A stretch of 11,133 bases of DNA from JBFMEX01 sp040752215. GTDB taxonomy: Bacteria; Pseudomonadota; Alphaproteobacteria; Rhizobiales; Hyphomicrobiaceae. Below, piece after piece: positions 1 to 6,925 of the stretch. The first letter of the stretch is position 1, and each line of letters opens with the position of its first letter. The notes under the pieces were generated by a model. That model was not told the origin of the DNA. It made no database searches and worked only from the letters and a program-made list of their open reading frames with translations. The translations under genes were made by a program, and so were the position numbers. Location: positions 1-11,133 of the forward strand of contig JBFMEX010000075.1 of the NCBI GenBank assembly GCA_040752215.1, written 5' to 3'.

Positions 1-1
1 C

Positions 2-106
2 GAGGAGTGCCGCGCGGGTCCGGCCGGTGCGCGCGTCACGGCTGTGGTTGTCGTCGGCGAGGTCGAGGGCGCCTTCGCCACGTTCGAGGTGCAGGCGAGC
101 GAGTAG
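2..106 (+). CDS. C-terminal end of an unidentified protein (cut by left edge)
   Basis: An open frame enters from the left edge and stops at TAG 104-106, giving 34 residues. The stretch ending ARVTAVVVVGEVEGAFATFE looks like a beta-strand followed by a short acidic tail, and its third codon positions are mostly G or C, as in real genes here. It converges on the LysR gene, whose stop lies about 50 bp away. Too little is present to name a family. A small hotdog or flavin-reductase type fold is only a guess. The alternative reading frame across the same bases gives an arginine/cysteine-rich sequence that looks non-coding. Confidence 0.45.
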   Translation, partial: EECRAGPAGARVTAVVVVGEVEGAFATFEVQASE

Positions 107-158
107 TGCAATGCCCGGATGAGGATCGCATCGCGGCGAGCCGCCGGCCGCCGCGCCG

Positions 159-1010
159 TCAGGCGCCGAGGCGCTCGGCCTCGCGCCGAAGGCCGTTGAG
201 GATCGGCTCGTAGGCCTCCTCGTCGCGGGCCTCGGGATAGACCATGTAGACGGGGTAGACGAACTTGCGCGCGCGGGGCTGGCGCAGGCGTCCGCGGGCG
301 ACAAAACGGCGCACGATGCGATTCGGGAAGTAGCCCGTCGCCTCGTTGGCGAGCAGGTAGTCGATGCCCATCGAGCCGATGTCGAGGTGTAGTCCGGGGT
401 TGGTGAACTCGGGGAATGCGGCCGCGTGGTCCTGCTGGAACTCACCACCCCAGTCGATGAACACGTAGTCGTTGGCGCTGCGCCGCGCGGTGCCCTTGGC
501 GCTCGTCACCAGTACGAACTCCTCGTCGAAGAGATGCTCGATGGTGAGCCCCGGCGGCTGCGTCGGGCGGTACATCACCGCGAGGTCGAGCGTGCCTTCG
601 ATGAGGCGCTGGGTGAGCACCGGAGCGAGGCCGGAGCTGGCCGAGACGGCGATGTCCGGCACGTTGGATCGCAGCCACGACACCCACTTCAGAAGGAAGC
701 CGTCCCAAAGACTTAGCGGTGCGCCGACGGCGAGGTGGTCGCGGTGGAGATCGCTCAAGCCGACCTCGAGCTGCGCGTGCTGCCACACGCGCACGAGCGC
801 GAGCGCGTGCTTCTGGAACTGCTCGCCGGCGGCGGTCAAGTCGGCGCCCGACTTCGAGCGCTCGAACAGCGGCCGGCCGAGCAGACCCTCGAGCCCTTTG
901 ATTCGCGCGGAGACAGTCGACTGGGTGATGTTGAGCTTGCGTGCAGCCTCGATGAAGCTGCCGGTCTCGGCGACCATGAGGAAGGTGCGAGCAAGGTTGA
1001 TGTCCATCAT
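159..1010 (-). CDS. LysR-family transcriptional regulator
   Basis: This 283-residue protein has the standard length and layout of a LysR-type regulator. Residues 1-60 form the winged helix-turn-helix: it opens MMDINLARTFLMVAETGSF, continues with an AARKLNITQSTVSARIKGLE recognition-helix segment, and the wing includes LLGRPLFER and LTAAG. Residues of about 90-283 form the effector-binding domain, including a DLAVMYRP segment. Such proteins are cytoplasmic tetramers that activate or repress a divergent target and usually repress themselves. The effector cannot be read from sequence. The start is one of two adjacent ATG codons (1010 or 1007), with only a weak GAG ribosome-binding site. A classic LysR-type palindrome lies about 36 bp upstream, between this gene and the divergent unit starting at 1187, which is therefore the best candidate target. 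Confidence 0.93.
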   Translation of the reverse strand: MMDINLARTFLMVAETGSFIEAARKLNITQSTVSARIKGLEGLLGRPLFERSKSGADLTAAGEQFQKHALALVRVWQHAQLEVGLSDLHRDHLAVGAPLSLWDGFLLKWVSWLRSNVPDIAVSASSGLAPVLTQRLIEGTLDLAVMYRPTQPPGLTIEHLFDEEFVLVTSAKGTARRSANDYVFIDWGGEFQQDHAAAFPEFTNPGLHLDIGSMGIDYLLANEATGYFPNRIVRRFVARGRLRQPRARKFVYPVYMVYPEARDEEAYEPILNGLRREAERLGA

Positions 1011-1045
1011 CGCATCTCGAGGCGGACGCAGCGTCGAGATCTATC

Positions 1046-1062
1046 TATCGATGATTTCGATA
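1046..1062. promoter_or_regulatory. Candidate LysR operator (ATC-N9-GAT palindrome)
   Basis: TATCGA at 1046-1051 and TCGATA at 1057-1062 are perfect inverted arms around a 5-bp spacer. Within them, ATC (1047-1049), nine bases and GAT (1059-1061) match the T-N11-A / ATC-N9-GAT signature of LysR-type recognition sites. It sits in the AT-richer part of the 176-bp region between the LysR gene and the plus-strand unit at 1187. A second, looser inverted repeat, GTCAC (1066-1070) to GTGAC (1087-1091), lies next to it and could be part of the activation site. Binding is inferred from pattern and position. Confidence 0.55.
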
Positions 1063-1186
1063 ACGGTCACTGTGAAAATTTCGTTTGTGACGAACTTTGA
1101 TTCTCACCACATTGGCCATCGTCCGGCAAGAGTCGGACGTGCGAAGGCCCGAAGCGGGTTCGGGTGCAGAACGGAAGGACCAAGCC

Positions 1187-1291
1187 ATGAAGGCGAAAGC
1201 GAAGAAGAAGGCCGTGAAGAAGCCGGCCAAGAAGGCCGCCGCAAAGAAGCCGGCCGCGAAGAAGAAGAAGGCGGCCGCGAAGAAGAAGTAA
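1187..1291 (+). CDS. Lysine/alanine-rich histone-tail-like mini-protein (34 aa)
   Basis: The frame encodes 34 residues: 18 lysine, 12 alanine, 2 proline, 1 valine and the initiator methionine. Motifs are of the KKPAKKAAAKK and KKPAAKKKKAAAKKK type, as in the tails of eukaryotic linker histone H1 and bacterial H1-like proteins. The ATG at 1187 is chosen because GGAAGGA lies about 7 bp upstream; the frame extends open to a TTG at 1097, but that has no ribosome-binding site. The likely role is non-specific nucleic-acid binding through charge. It has no folded domain, no signal peptide and no hydrophobic segment. The coding DNA is a quasi-repeat of AAG and GCC/GCG codons. The next gene starts 36 bp downstream on the same strand, probably in the same transcript. 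Confidence 0.7.
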   Translation: MKAKAKKKAVKKPAKKAAAKKPAAKKKKAAAKKK

Positions 1292-1327
1292 GCCTCGCGA
1301 CGCCCCACTGCGAAGGAGCCGGTCCAC

Positions 1328-1675
1328 ATGTCCACGGGTAGGTTTGTGGCCAGCACGATCGTAGCTCTTCTATGGGCCTCGGCCGCGGAGGCGGTTTCGG
1401 TCGCTAACCGCGACGGCAAGGAGTACAAGGTGACGGTCATCGAAGGTGACGCGTCGCAGGACTTCGTCCTCAAGCCGTCGGAGATGATCGAAGGGATCTG
1501 TGAGAAGGGCTGCGTCATTCGACTGAACGACAGCGAGAACGACGAGTACGAGCTCGAAGGTCAGGAGGTCGTATCGATCGAGGAAGGCTACCTGTACTAC
1601 GACGAGCCGGATGAACAGGACGAGGCGCCAGAGGGCGCCGCCAGTCCGCCCTCGGAGGCTCCGAAGCAGAAGTAG
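1328..1675 (+). CDS. Exported acidic protein of unknown function
   Basis: This 115-residue protein starts with a signal peptide: residues 1-22 contain a short basic start and the hydrophobic core VASTIVALLWASAAEA, with likely cleavage after AEA. The mature part begins VSVANRDGKEYKVTVIEGD and looks like a small beta-rich domain. It holds two cysteines in CEKGC, which could form a disulfide or bind a ligand in the periplasm. A strongly acidic tail of YYDEPDEQDEAPEG type ends in a Pro/Ser-rich segment. By my count the mature protein has about 25 acidic and 8 basic residues. AAGGAG lies about 9 bp before the ATG. It follows the lysine-rich mini-protein and is closed by the hairpin at 1704-1744. 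I recognise no named family or function. Confidence 0.78.
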   Translation: MSTGRFVASTIVALLWASAAEAVSVANRDGKEYKVTVIEGDASQDFVLKPSEMIEGICEKGCVIRLNDSENDEYELEGQEVVSIEEGYLYYDEPDEQDEAPEGAASPPSEAPKQK

Positions 1676-1703
1676 CCGACGCCAGCGGGGCAACTGCTTT
1701 TCG

Positions 1704-1744
1704 AGACACCCGGCCACCGAGAGGCGGCCGGGTGTCTTTCATTT
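1704..1744 (+). terminator. Intrinsic terminator of the 1187-1675 unit
   Basis: A perfect 12-bp stem (AGACACCCGGCC at 1704-1715 with GGCCGGGTGTCT at 1726-1737) encloses a 10-base loop and runs into TTTCATTT. It starts 28 bp after the stop at 1675. The T-rich side is on the plus strand only, so it should terminate plus-strand transcription; lipB converges on it from the right. Confidence 0.85.
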
Positions 1745-1788
1745 CGGGGGCGGCGCCGCGGCGGAAGAACCCGCATCCGGGGCCCGGC

Positions 1789-2484
1789 TCAGCCGACAGG
1801 GGGGCGCGCGGACTCGGTCGCGACGGCGAATTGGTGCTCGAACGCCCGGCGCAGCGCCGCGTCCACCACCGCCATGTCGGCCGGAGCGCCGAGGTCGACG
1901 AGGCTCGTCACCCCATGGCCGGTGATCCCGCACGGCACGATGCCGGAGAAGTGCTCGAGGTCCGGGGCGACGTTGAGAGCAATGCCGTGAAAGCTGATCC
2001 GGCGGCGCACGCGAATGCCGATCGCGGCGATCTTGTCCTCGCGCTCCGTCCCGAGCTCCGGCCGGCGGACCCATACGCCGACGCGATTCTCGCGCACCTC
2101 GCCGGCGACACCGAGGGTGCCAAGTGCCTCGATCAGCCAGCCCTCGAGGCGGTGGACGAAGCGGCGGACGTCGGCGCCGTGGCGCGCGAGATCGAGCATC
2201 ACGTAGACCACCCGCTGCCCAGGGCCGTGGTAGGTCAATTGCCCGCCGCGACCGGTCGCATGGACGGGAAAGCGGCTCGGTGTCAGCAGGTCCTCCCGCC
2301 GCGCGCTGGTGCCGGCGGTATAGATCGGGGGATGCTCGAGCAGCCAGACGAGCTCAGCTGCGCGCCCGTCCGCGATGGCCGCGACGCGGGCCTCCATCGC
2401 CGCCACAGCACTCGCGTAGTCGACGAGGGCAGTGCTCGTTGCCCAGGCGATCGACGCGCGGATCTCGGGAGTGTCGGCGGTCAT
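1789..2484 (-). CDS. lipB: Octanoyl-[ACP]:protein N-octanoyltransferase
   Basis: LipB transfers octanoate from acyl carrier protein to lipoyl-domain lysines, the first step of endogenous lipoate synthesis in the cytoplasm; LipA then inserts sulfur. This 231-residue protein has normal family length. GRGGQLTYHGPGQ at residues 78-90 is the conserved substrate-site motif. Lys151 in EDKIAAIGIRV is the conserved lysine. Cys185 in FSGIVPCGITGHGVTSL is the catalytic cysteine that forms the acyl-enzyme. The ATG at 2484 is preceded by GAGGA about 8 bp upstream; the longer in-frame extension upstream is Arg/Pro-rich noise. No lipA lies in the window. The gene is divergent from the tRNA-Leu promoter region. 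Confidence 0.96.
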   Translation of the reverse strand: MTADTPEIRASIAWATSTALVDYASAVAAMEARVAAIADGRAAELVWLLEHPPIYTAGTSARREDLLTPSRFPVHATGRGGQLTYHGPGQRVVYVMLDLARHGADVRRFVHRLEGWLIEALGTLGVAGEVRENRVGVWVRRPELGTEREDKIAAIGIRVRRRISFHGIALNVAPDLEHFSGIVPCGITGHGVTSLVDLGAPADMAVVDAALRRAFEHQFAVATESARPPVG

Positions 2485-2656
2485 GGCATGTCCTCGTGGC
2501 CCCCTTGTGCCGGACCGGCCCGGTGCCCGTCCACCCCCTCTCGCGAACGATGCCGGGGCGGTGTCTGCCGCGGCTGCCGCCGAGGCGCGGGTCGGGGCCG
2601 TTCGGGCTTGCCTTCGGCGGGGGCCTCTGTTACGGGGATCAGCCTTGCCGGTCGGC

Positions 2657-2685
2657 TTGTTAGATGCCGTCGGCTCGGCTATAGG
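2657..2685 (+). promoter_or_regulatory. Candidate sigma-70 promoter of tRNA-Leu
   Basis: TTGTTA at 2657-2662 and TATAGG at 2680-2685 are separated by exactly 17 bp, each matching four of six consensus bases. Transcription would start near 2692, about 20 bp before the mature tRNA 5' end. The remainder of the 230-bp gap between lipB and the tRNA holds no convincing gene. Confidence 0.5.
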
Positions 2686-2714
2686 AGCGGGCGCCTCGGG
2701 CGCCCCAGCGACGT

Positions 2715-2799
2715 GCGGTCGTGGCGGAATTGGTAGACGCACTACCTTGAGGTGGTAGCGGGGCAACCCGTGGAGGTTCGAGTCCTCTCGACCGCACCA
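2715..2799 (+). tRNA. tRNA-Leu (anticodon GAG)
   Basis: The acceptor arms GCGGTCG (2715-2721) and CGACCGC (2789-2795) pair perfectly, followed by discriminator A and an encoded CCA (2797-2799). The anticodon stem CTACC/GGTAG holds the loop TTGAGGT, placing anticodon GAG at 2749-2751, which reads CUC and CUU leucine codons. The long variable arm CGGGGCAACCCG marks a class II tRNA, as expected for leucine. The T arm is GAGG-TTCGAGT-CCTC. CUC is a very common leucine codon in GC-rich genomes such as this one. Confidence 0.97.
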
Positions 2800-2948
2800 T
2801 AATTGTTTGCGCGCAGCCGCTTCGCCAACCCTGCGCGCGGCGCATTCGGTTCGAGGAAGGCCCTCGCCTACGCTAGATCTTCCCGGGTCGAAGGCGCGCA
2901 TTGGCGGCGATCCCGACAGGGAATTGCGCTGCGACAGGTGGCACCCCT

Positions 2949-4007
2949 TCAACGTGCCGGCGTGATCTCCGCCGACCAGCCGGGTGGCCGATCGGCAGCC
3001 GGTCGCCAGCCCGCTACGCTCGCCTTGTCCCGCGCCTTGTGAGGCTTGCCGTCCGTTGCCTCGACGGCGACACGTGCACGCGGCGGGGGGCTCAGCTCGG
3101 TCGTGGCGGGTGCCTCCCCGGCCTCGATGAACGCGACGCGCTCCGGGCCGATCGTCCCGTAGAATGGAACGAGACGCGCTTTGCCTTCGGCGGCAGTCGC
3201 ATTCCTCTGCACCAGCGGCGCTAGCGCGGTCGCCAGCTCGGGCACGACCTCGAGCCGGCGCTTGGCCCGAAGGTGGACGAAGCTGTAGCCGCGCCGGGTG
3301 AGCTCGGCGAGGATTGTGGGCAGCGCCTTGGCGGTCGCCGGCTTGATGTCGTGGAACAGGACGATGCCGCCCTTGCGCGCCTCGATGCGCGCGAGCGTCA
3401 CCTCGGCGAGACGCCTCGCGTCGGCGATGTAGCTGTCGTCGGAGACGACGTCGACGGTGAAGGTGGCAATGCCGCGCTTCTGCAGGGCGGCGAGCATGGG
3501 TGCCGAATCGCTGAGACCCGGGAAGCGGAAGAACGGCGCCACGCCGTCGCGATTTGCGAGCGCGACGGCGGCGAAGCCGCGCTCGATCTCGTCGAGCGCC
3601 TTTTCGAGCTTCAGCCGCCTCAGATTGAGCGGATGCGACCAGGTGTGGCCGCCGAGCGTGTGGCCGCGATTGGTGATCTCGCGCACCGTGTCGGGGTAGG
3701 CGGCGGCCATGCGTCCGACCGAGAAGAACGTCGCCTTGGCGCAGTGCTTGTCGAGCGTGTCGAGGATCGAGCGCGTGACCCATGGCATCGGGCCGTCGTC
3801 GAAGGTCAGCACGACCTCCTTCTCGGCCAGGAAGCCCGGCTCCTTCTGCTGCTTCGTGATGTCGCCGAACAGTGGGCCGGCGCTGGTGTCGATCTCGATC
3901 ACGCGGGCGGGCGCGGCGCTGGCCGGGGGGCACGACTGGGCCGAAGCCGGTGCCGCCATCGGCAGGACCAGCCAGAGTGCGAGCAGGATTGAGGGCGGCG
4001 TGCGCAT
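2949..4007 (-). CDS. Exported polysaccharide deacetylase (NodB/CE4 family), paralog 2
   Basis: This 352-residue protein has a signal peptide (residues 1-23, hydrophobic core ILLALWLVLPMAAPASA) and a NodB homology domain of about residues 64-250. Such enzymes remove N- or O-acetyl groups from chitin-like polymers, peptidoglycan or exopolysaccharide using a metal ion. TFDDGP (68-73) gives the catalytic base and metal aspartate. HTLGGHTWSH (116-125) supplies the metal histidines. RFPGLSD starts at 161, and VLFHDI near 216-221 carries the last conserved histidine. The tail (residues 255-352) is Ala/Pro/Arg-rich and unlike that of its neighbour. The ATG at 4007 has GGGAG about 6 bp upstream; longer in-frame extensions overlap the next gene and are rejected. 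It lies 116 bp downstream of a co-oriented paralog. Substrate unknown. Confidence 0.9.
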   Translation of the reverse strand: MRTPPSILLALWLVLPMAAPASAQSCPPASAAPARVIEIDTSAGPLFGDITKQQKEPGFLAEKEVVLTFDDGPMPWVTRSILDTLDKHCAKATFFSVGRMAAAYPDTVREITNRGHTLGGHTWSHPLNLRRLKLEKALDEIERGFAAVALANRDGVAPFFRFPGLSDSAPMLAALQKRGIATFTVDVVSDDSYIADARRLAEVTLARIEARKGGIVLFHDIKPATAKALPTILAELTRRGYSFVHLRAKRRLEVVPELATALAPLVQRNATAAEGKARLVPFYGTIGPERVAFIEAGEAPATTELSPPPRARVAVEATDGKPHKARDKASVAGWRPAADRPPGWSAEITPAR

Positions 4008-4123
4008 GGCGCTCCCGGTCGTGTCTCCTCGGTACGGCACCGACTGTCGGGCATTGGCGCTGGACAGGCAAGACCCGCCGGCCATTTGTGGTCGCCGGAG
4101 CACGTGCACTGTGGCGTGGCTGC

Positions 4124-5257
4124 TCAGCGGTAGTAATCCAGCATCTGCTCCTGCCAGGTCAGATCCTCGTTGGACCGGTGGCGGAAGGTCGGTTTGGGCC
4201 GCGGGGCCGGCTGCTCGGCCGGAGCGGCGGCGACAGGCTGGGCGGGCGTAACGACCGCCGCTGCCGTCGGTTGGACCACGGCGCGAGATGCCGGCGCGGC
4301 GGCCTTCTGGGTCCATGGCAGCGGCTCTGCGGCCGGGATCGGCTTGTCGCCGGGTGCCTTTTCGTCGACAGCGATGGGCCACACCACGGCGCGGTCGGCG
4401 AGCGGCTTACCGGCTTGGGCGAGCCTCTTGCGCTCGAGCTCCTTGTCGGCGATCGCATCGTACTCGGTGAGCGTCGCCATCGGTTTCTTCGGCACCAGGT
4501 GAACAACCTTGTAGCCACGGCTCTTCAGCTCGTCGAGCAGGTCGGCGAGGGCCTTCGCCGTCGACTGCTGGATGTCGTGGAACAGGATGATGCCCTTACC
4601 GCGATCCTTCAGCTGGGCCAGCACCTTCCTCTGCACCGGCTCGGCGGACTTCGCGCGATAGTCGTAGGAATCGACCTCGATCGAGAAGATGCCGGTATCG
4701 CGCGACTGCAGGTAGGAGATCATCGACTTCGGGTCGGAGAGGTAGGGGAAGCGGAAGAACGGCGCGATCGGCTTGCCGAGCGCCTTCGAGACCGCGCTCG
4801 CGCCGAGCTCGATCTCACCCTTGGCGCGATTGGCGGCGAGGGTCGCGAGATTGCGGTGCGACCAGGTGTGCGATCCGACGGTGTGGCCGAGGCGGGCAAC
4901 CTCGCGCACCATCTCCGGGTCGGCGACGGCCATCCGCCCGACCATGAAGAACGTGGCCTTGGTGCAGTGGGCGGCGAGCGCGTCGAGCACGGCGCGGGTG
5001 TAGCGACGCAGCGGGCCGTCGTCGAAGGTCAGGACGATCTCGCCCGGCTCGAGGAACGAGAGGTCCTTGTACTGGAGGTGTCCGAACGCCGGACCGTCCT
5101 TGGTATCGATCTCGACGATGCGCGAGACGCCGAGCTTGCTCTTGTCGGCGGCGCAGGCATCGGCACCGTCGGGCGCGGCCAGGGCGGCAGTCGAGGCGGT
5201 TGCCACAATCGCGACAGCGGCAGCGAGGCCTGCGAGCTTGGAAGCGGGGGCGCGCAT
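4124..5257 (-). CDS. Exported polysaccharide deacetylase (NodB/CE4 family), paralog 1
   Basis: This 377-residue protein carries a signal peptide (residues 1-28, core LAAAVAIVATASTAALA) and a NodB domain of about residues 73-255. The motifs are TFDDGP (77-82), HTVGSHTWSH (125-134), RFPYLSD (169-175), DSYDYR (196-201) and ILFHDI (224-229), so all expected metal and catalytic positions are present. It should hydrolyse acetyl groups on a cell-envelope polysaccharide from the periplasmic side. Residues 260-377 are a low-complexity Ala/Pro/Val tail ending in a charged TWQEQMLDYYR segment, suggesting a flexible linker with a short terminal binding element. The start ATG at 5257 has only a weak ribosome-binding site. 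It probably shares a transcript with the paralog downstream. The promoter should lie in the 277-bp gap shared with divergent mgtE. Confidence 0.92.
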   Translation of the reverse strand: MRAPASKLAGLAAAVAIVATASTAALAAPDGADACAADKSKLGVSRIVEIDTKDGPAFGHLQYKDLSFLEPGEIVLTFDDGPLRRYTRAVLDALAAHCTKATFFMVGRMAVADPEMVREVARLGHTVGSHTWSHRNLATLAANRAKGEIELGASAVSKALGKPIAPFFRFPYLSDPKSMISYLQSRDTGIFSIEVDSYDYRAKSAEPVQRKVLAQLKDRGKGIILFHDIQQSTAKALADLLDELKSRGYKVVHLVPKKPMATLTEYDAIADKELERKRLAQAGKPLADRAVVWPIAVDEKAPGDKPIPAAEPLPWTQKAAAPASRAVVQPTAAAVVTPAQPVAAAPAEQPAPRPKPTFRHRSNEDLTWQEQMLDYYR

Positions 5258-5503
5258 CGTCAGAGGGTTCCGTCGTTGTGATCTCGTCGCCGGCGCGTCG
5301 GATCATGTGCCGCCCGCGCCGACTCCGACAAGCGCATAGGCGAGATTCGTTCACGTATCGTATCCTAGCGGCAACGCAAGCCGATCGGCAATTCGCGGTG
5401 GTCCGAGTGTGGCATCGTAGCATCACCGTGCAACGGCGCGGCGGCTGTGCTAAGGGCGACTAAATCACAGTCTTGGTGTTGGTTTTTGGGCGCCACGGGC
5501 GAG

Positions 5504-5520
5504 CCGACGGCGGGCGTCGG
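5504..5520 (+). promoter_or_regulatory. Small hairpin in the mgtE leader
   Basis: CCGACG (5504-5509) and CGTCGG (5515-5520) form a perfect 6-bp stem with a 5-base loop that ends 14 bp before the mgtE start and just upstream of its weak AGGG ribosome-binding site. It could influence translation initiation. It does not resemble a known magnesium riboswitch that I can recognise, and GC-rich DNA forms such stems by chance. The rest of the 277-bp gap between 5257 and 5535 shows no gene or clear promoter. Confidence 0.25.
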
Positions 5521-5534
5521 GACAGGGTCGGAGC

Positions 5535-6914
5535 ATGGCCGACACGGCTGAGGAAACAACGGCGCCCGAGCCGGTCGGCGTGCCGAGCGCCGATCTGGTG
5601 CGCGCGGTCGCCGAGGCGGTCCAATCGGGCTCGGCGAGCGAGGTCGGCCGGCTGGTGGCGGAGCTGCGCGCCCGCGATCTCGCCGACGTCATCGAGCACC
5701 TGGGCCCGGAGCAGCGCGTCGGCCTGATCCAGCTGCTCGGGGCGGCATTCGATTTCGAGGTTCTGTCGGAGCTCGACGAGACGGTTCGCGACCAGCTCTC
5801 GGAGGCCTTGCCGAACGAGCTCTTGGCCAAGGCCGTCACCGAGCTCGACACCGACGACGCCGCCTACCTGATCGAGAATCTCGAGGCCGAGGATCGCGAG
5901 GAGATCCTCGACCAGCTGGCGACCAGCGACCGCGCCGCGATCGAGCGCAACCTCGAGTATCCGGAGGAGACCGCCGGCCGCATCATGCAGGCCGAATTCG
6001 TGGCGGTGGCCCCGTTCTGGTCGGTCGGGCAGGTGATCGACTACATGCGCGAGACCGAGGACCTGCCGGAGACGTTCTCCGAGATCTTCGTCGTCGATCC
6101 GACGTTCCGCGTGCTCGGCAGCGTCGATCTCGCGCGCCTGCTGCGCACCAAGCGGGCCGTGCCGGTCAGCGAGATCATGGACACCGATCGCCATCAGGTG
6201 CTTGCCACTGCCGACCAGGAGCAGGTGGCGCGCCAGTTCGAGCGCTACGACCTGATGTCGGCGCCGGTCGTCGACGAGAACCAGCGCCTGGTCGGCGTCG
6301 TCACCGTCGACGACGTGGTCGAGGTGATCCAGGACGAGGCCGAGGAGGACATGAAGGCGCTCGCCGGTGTCGGCGACGAGTCGTTGACCGACAGCGTGTT
6401 CAAGACGGCCAGGAGCCGGGTGCCGTGGCTGATCGTCAACCTCGGCACGGCCCTGATCGCCTCGCTCGTCATCCAGCAGTTCGATGCGACCATCGAGCAG
6501 ATGGTGGCGCTCGCGGTGCTGATGCCGATCGTCGCCTCGATGGGCGGCAATGCCGGCACCCAGACCATGACGGTCACCGTGCGCGCGTTGGCGACGGAGA
6601 AGATCGGCGCGGTCAACGCGCCGCGCATCGTCACCCGCGAGGCCCTCGTCGGCCTCGTCAACGGCCTTGTCATGTCGCTGATCATGGCGAGCGTGGTGTT
6701 CGTGTGGTTCGGCTCCGGGATGCTCGGTGGGGTGATTGCGGCGGCGATGGTGATCAACCTGCTGGCGGCGGGGCTGGCCGGCATCCTGATACCGCTGATG
6801 ATGGACTGGCTCGATCTCGATCCGGCGCCGGCATCGGGCGTGTTCGTGACGATGGTCACGGACGTGGTCGGCTTTTTCGCCTTCCTCGGTCTGGCGGCGT
6901 TGTGGATGGTGTAA
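5535..6914 (+). CDS. mgtE: Magnesium transporter MgtE
   Basis: MgtE is a homodimeric Mg2+-gated channel of the inner membrane. This 459-residue protein has normal length and full architecture. Residues 20-145 are the acidic superhelical N domain. Residues 146-270 hold two CBS domains (TAGRIMQAEF and VSEIMDTD open them; PVVDENQRLVGVVTVDDVVEV is CBS2). The plug helix follows (270-292), then five membrane helices from PWL (297) onward. The signature PIVASMGGNAGTQTM (331-345) and the pore segment with DPAPASGVFVTMVTDVVGF (429-447), including the conserved TD-x-x-GF aspartate, are intact. The ATG at 5535 has only AGGG about 7 bp upstream. It is divergent from the deacetylase genes and convergent, by 27 bp, with the Uma2 remnant. 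It is likely monocistronic. Confidence 0.96.
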   Translation: MADTAEETTAPEPVGVPSADLVRAVAEAVQSGSASEVGRLVAELRARDLADVIEHLGPEQRVGLIQLLGAAFDFEVLSELDETVRDQLSEALPNELLAKAVTELDTDDAAYLIENLEAEDREEILDQLATSDRAAIERNLEYPEETAGRIMQAEFVAVAPFWSVGQVIDYMRETEDLPETFSEIFVVDPTFRVLGSVDLARLLRTKRAVPVSEIMDTDRHQVLATADQEQVARQFERYDLMSAPVVDENQRLVGVVTVDDVVEVIQDEAEEDMKALAGVGDESLTDSVFKTARSRVPWLIVNLGTALIASLVIQQFDATIEQMVALAVLMPIVASMGGNAGTQTMTVTVRALATEKIGAVNAPRIVTREALVGLVNGLVMSLIMASVVFVWFGSGMLGGVIAAAMVINLLAAGLAGILIPLMMDWLDLDPAPASGVFVTMVTDVVGFFAFLGLAALWMV

Positions 6915-6925
6915 GGCGTCCCGCC

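Noticed and set aside
1..213. Arg/Cys-rich plus-strand open frame at the left edge
   Set aside because: Its composition is that of a shadow frame, and it runs into the LysR coding end. The neighbouring frame ending at 106 looks far more protein-like.
1097..1186. TTG-initiated N-terminal extension of the lysine-rich peptide
   Set aside because: There is no ribosome-binding site before the TTG at 1097, while the ATG at 1187 has GGAAGGA at good spacing. The extension also runs through the probable promoter region.
2809..2838. Inverted repeat GCGCGCAG / CTGCGCGC downstream of tRNA-Leu as a terminator
   Set aside because: The stem is 8 bp with a 14-base loop, but no T tract follows it on the plus strand. 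Its position is right but its sequence is not convincing.
2660..2845. Minus-strand open frame across tRNA-Leu with an RSRGLEPPRVAPLPPQ-type peptide
   Set aside because: This is the antisense translation of the tRNA gene, a well-known source of false protein predictions. The REDSNLHGLPRYHLK segment in another minus-strand frame has the same origin.
1789..4071. A 760-codon minus-strand open frame joining lipB to the downstream deacetylase region
   Set aside because: Only the last 231 codons are LipB. The rest is Arg/Ala/Gly-rich, crosses the tRNA antisense and lies in the wrong frame of a clear deacetylase gene. It reflects scarce stop codons in GC-rich DNA.
4099..4106. GCACGTGC palindrome between the two deacetylases
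   Set aside because: An isolated 8-bp palindrome in GC-rich DNA is expected by chance and has no partner site or promoter context here.
3872..5281. A 469-codon plus-strand open frame antisense to the deacetylases
   Set aside because: It is the reverse-complement shadow of two NodB genes with intact motifs. It has low-complexity Gly/Arg/Leu/Glu composition and no ribosome-binding site worth noting.
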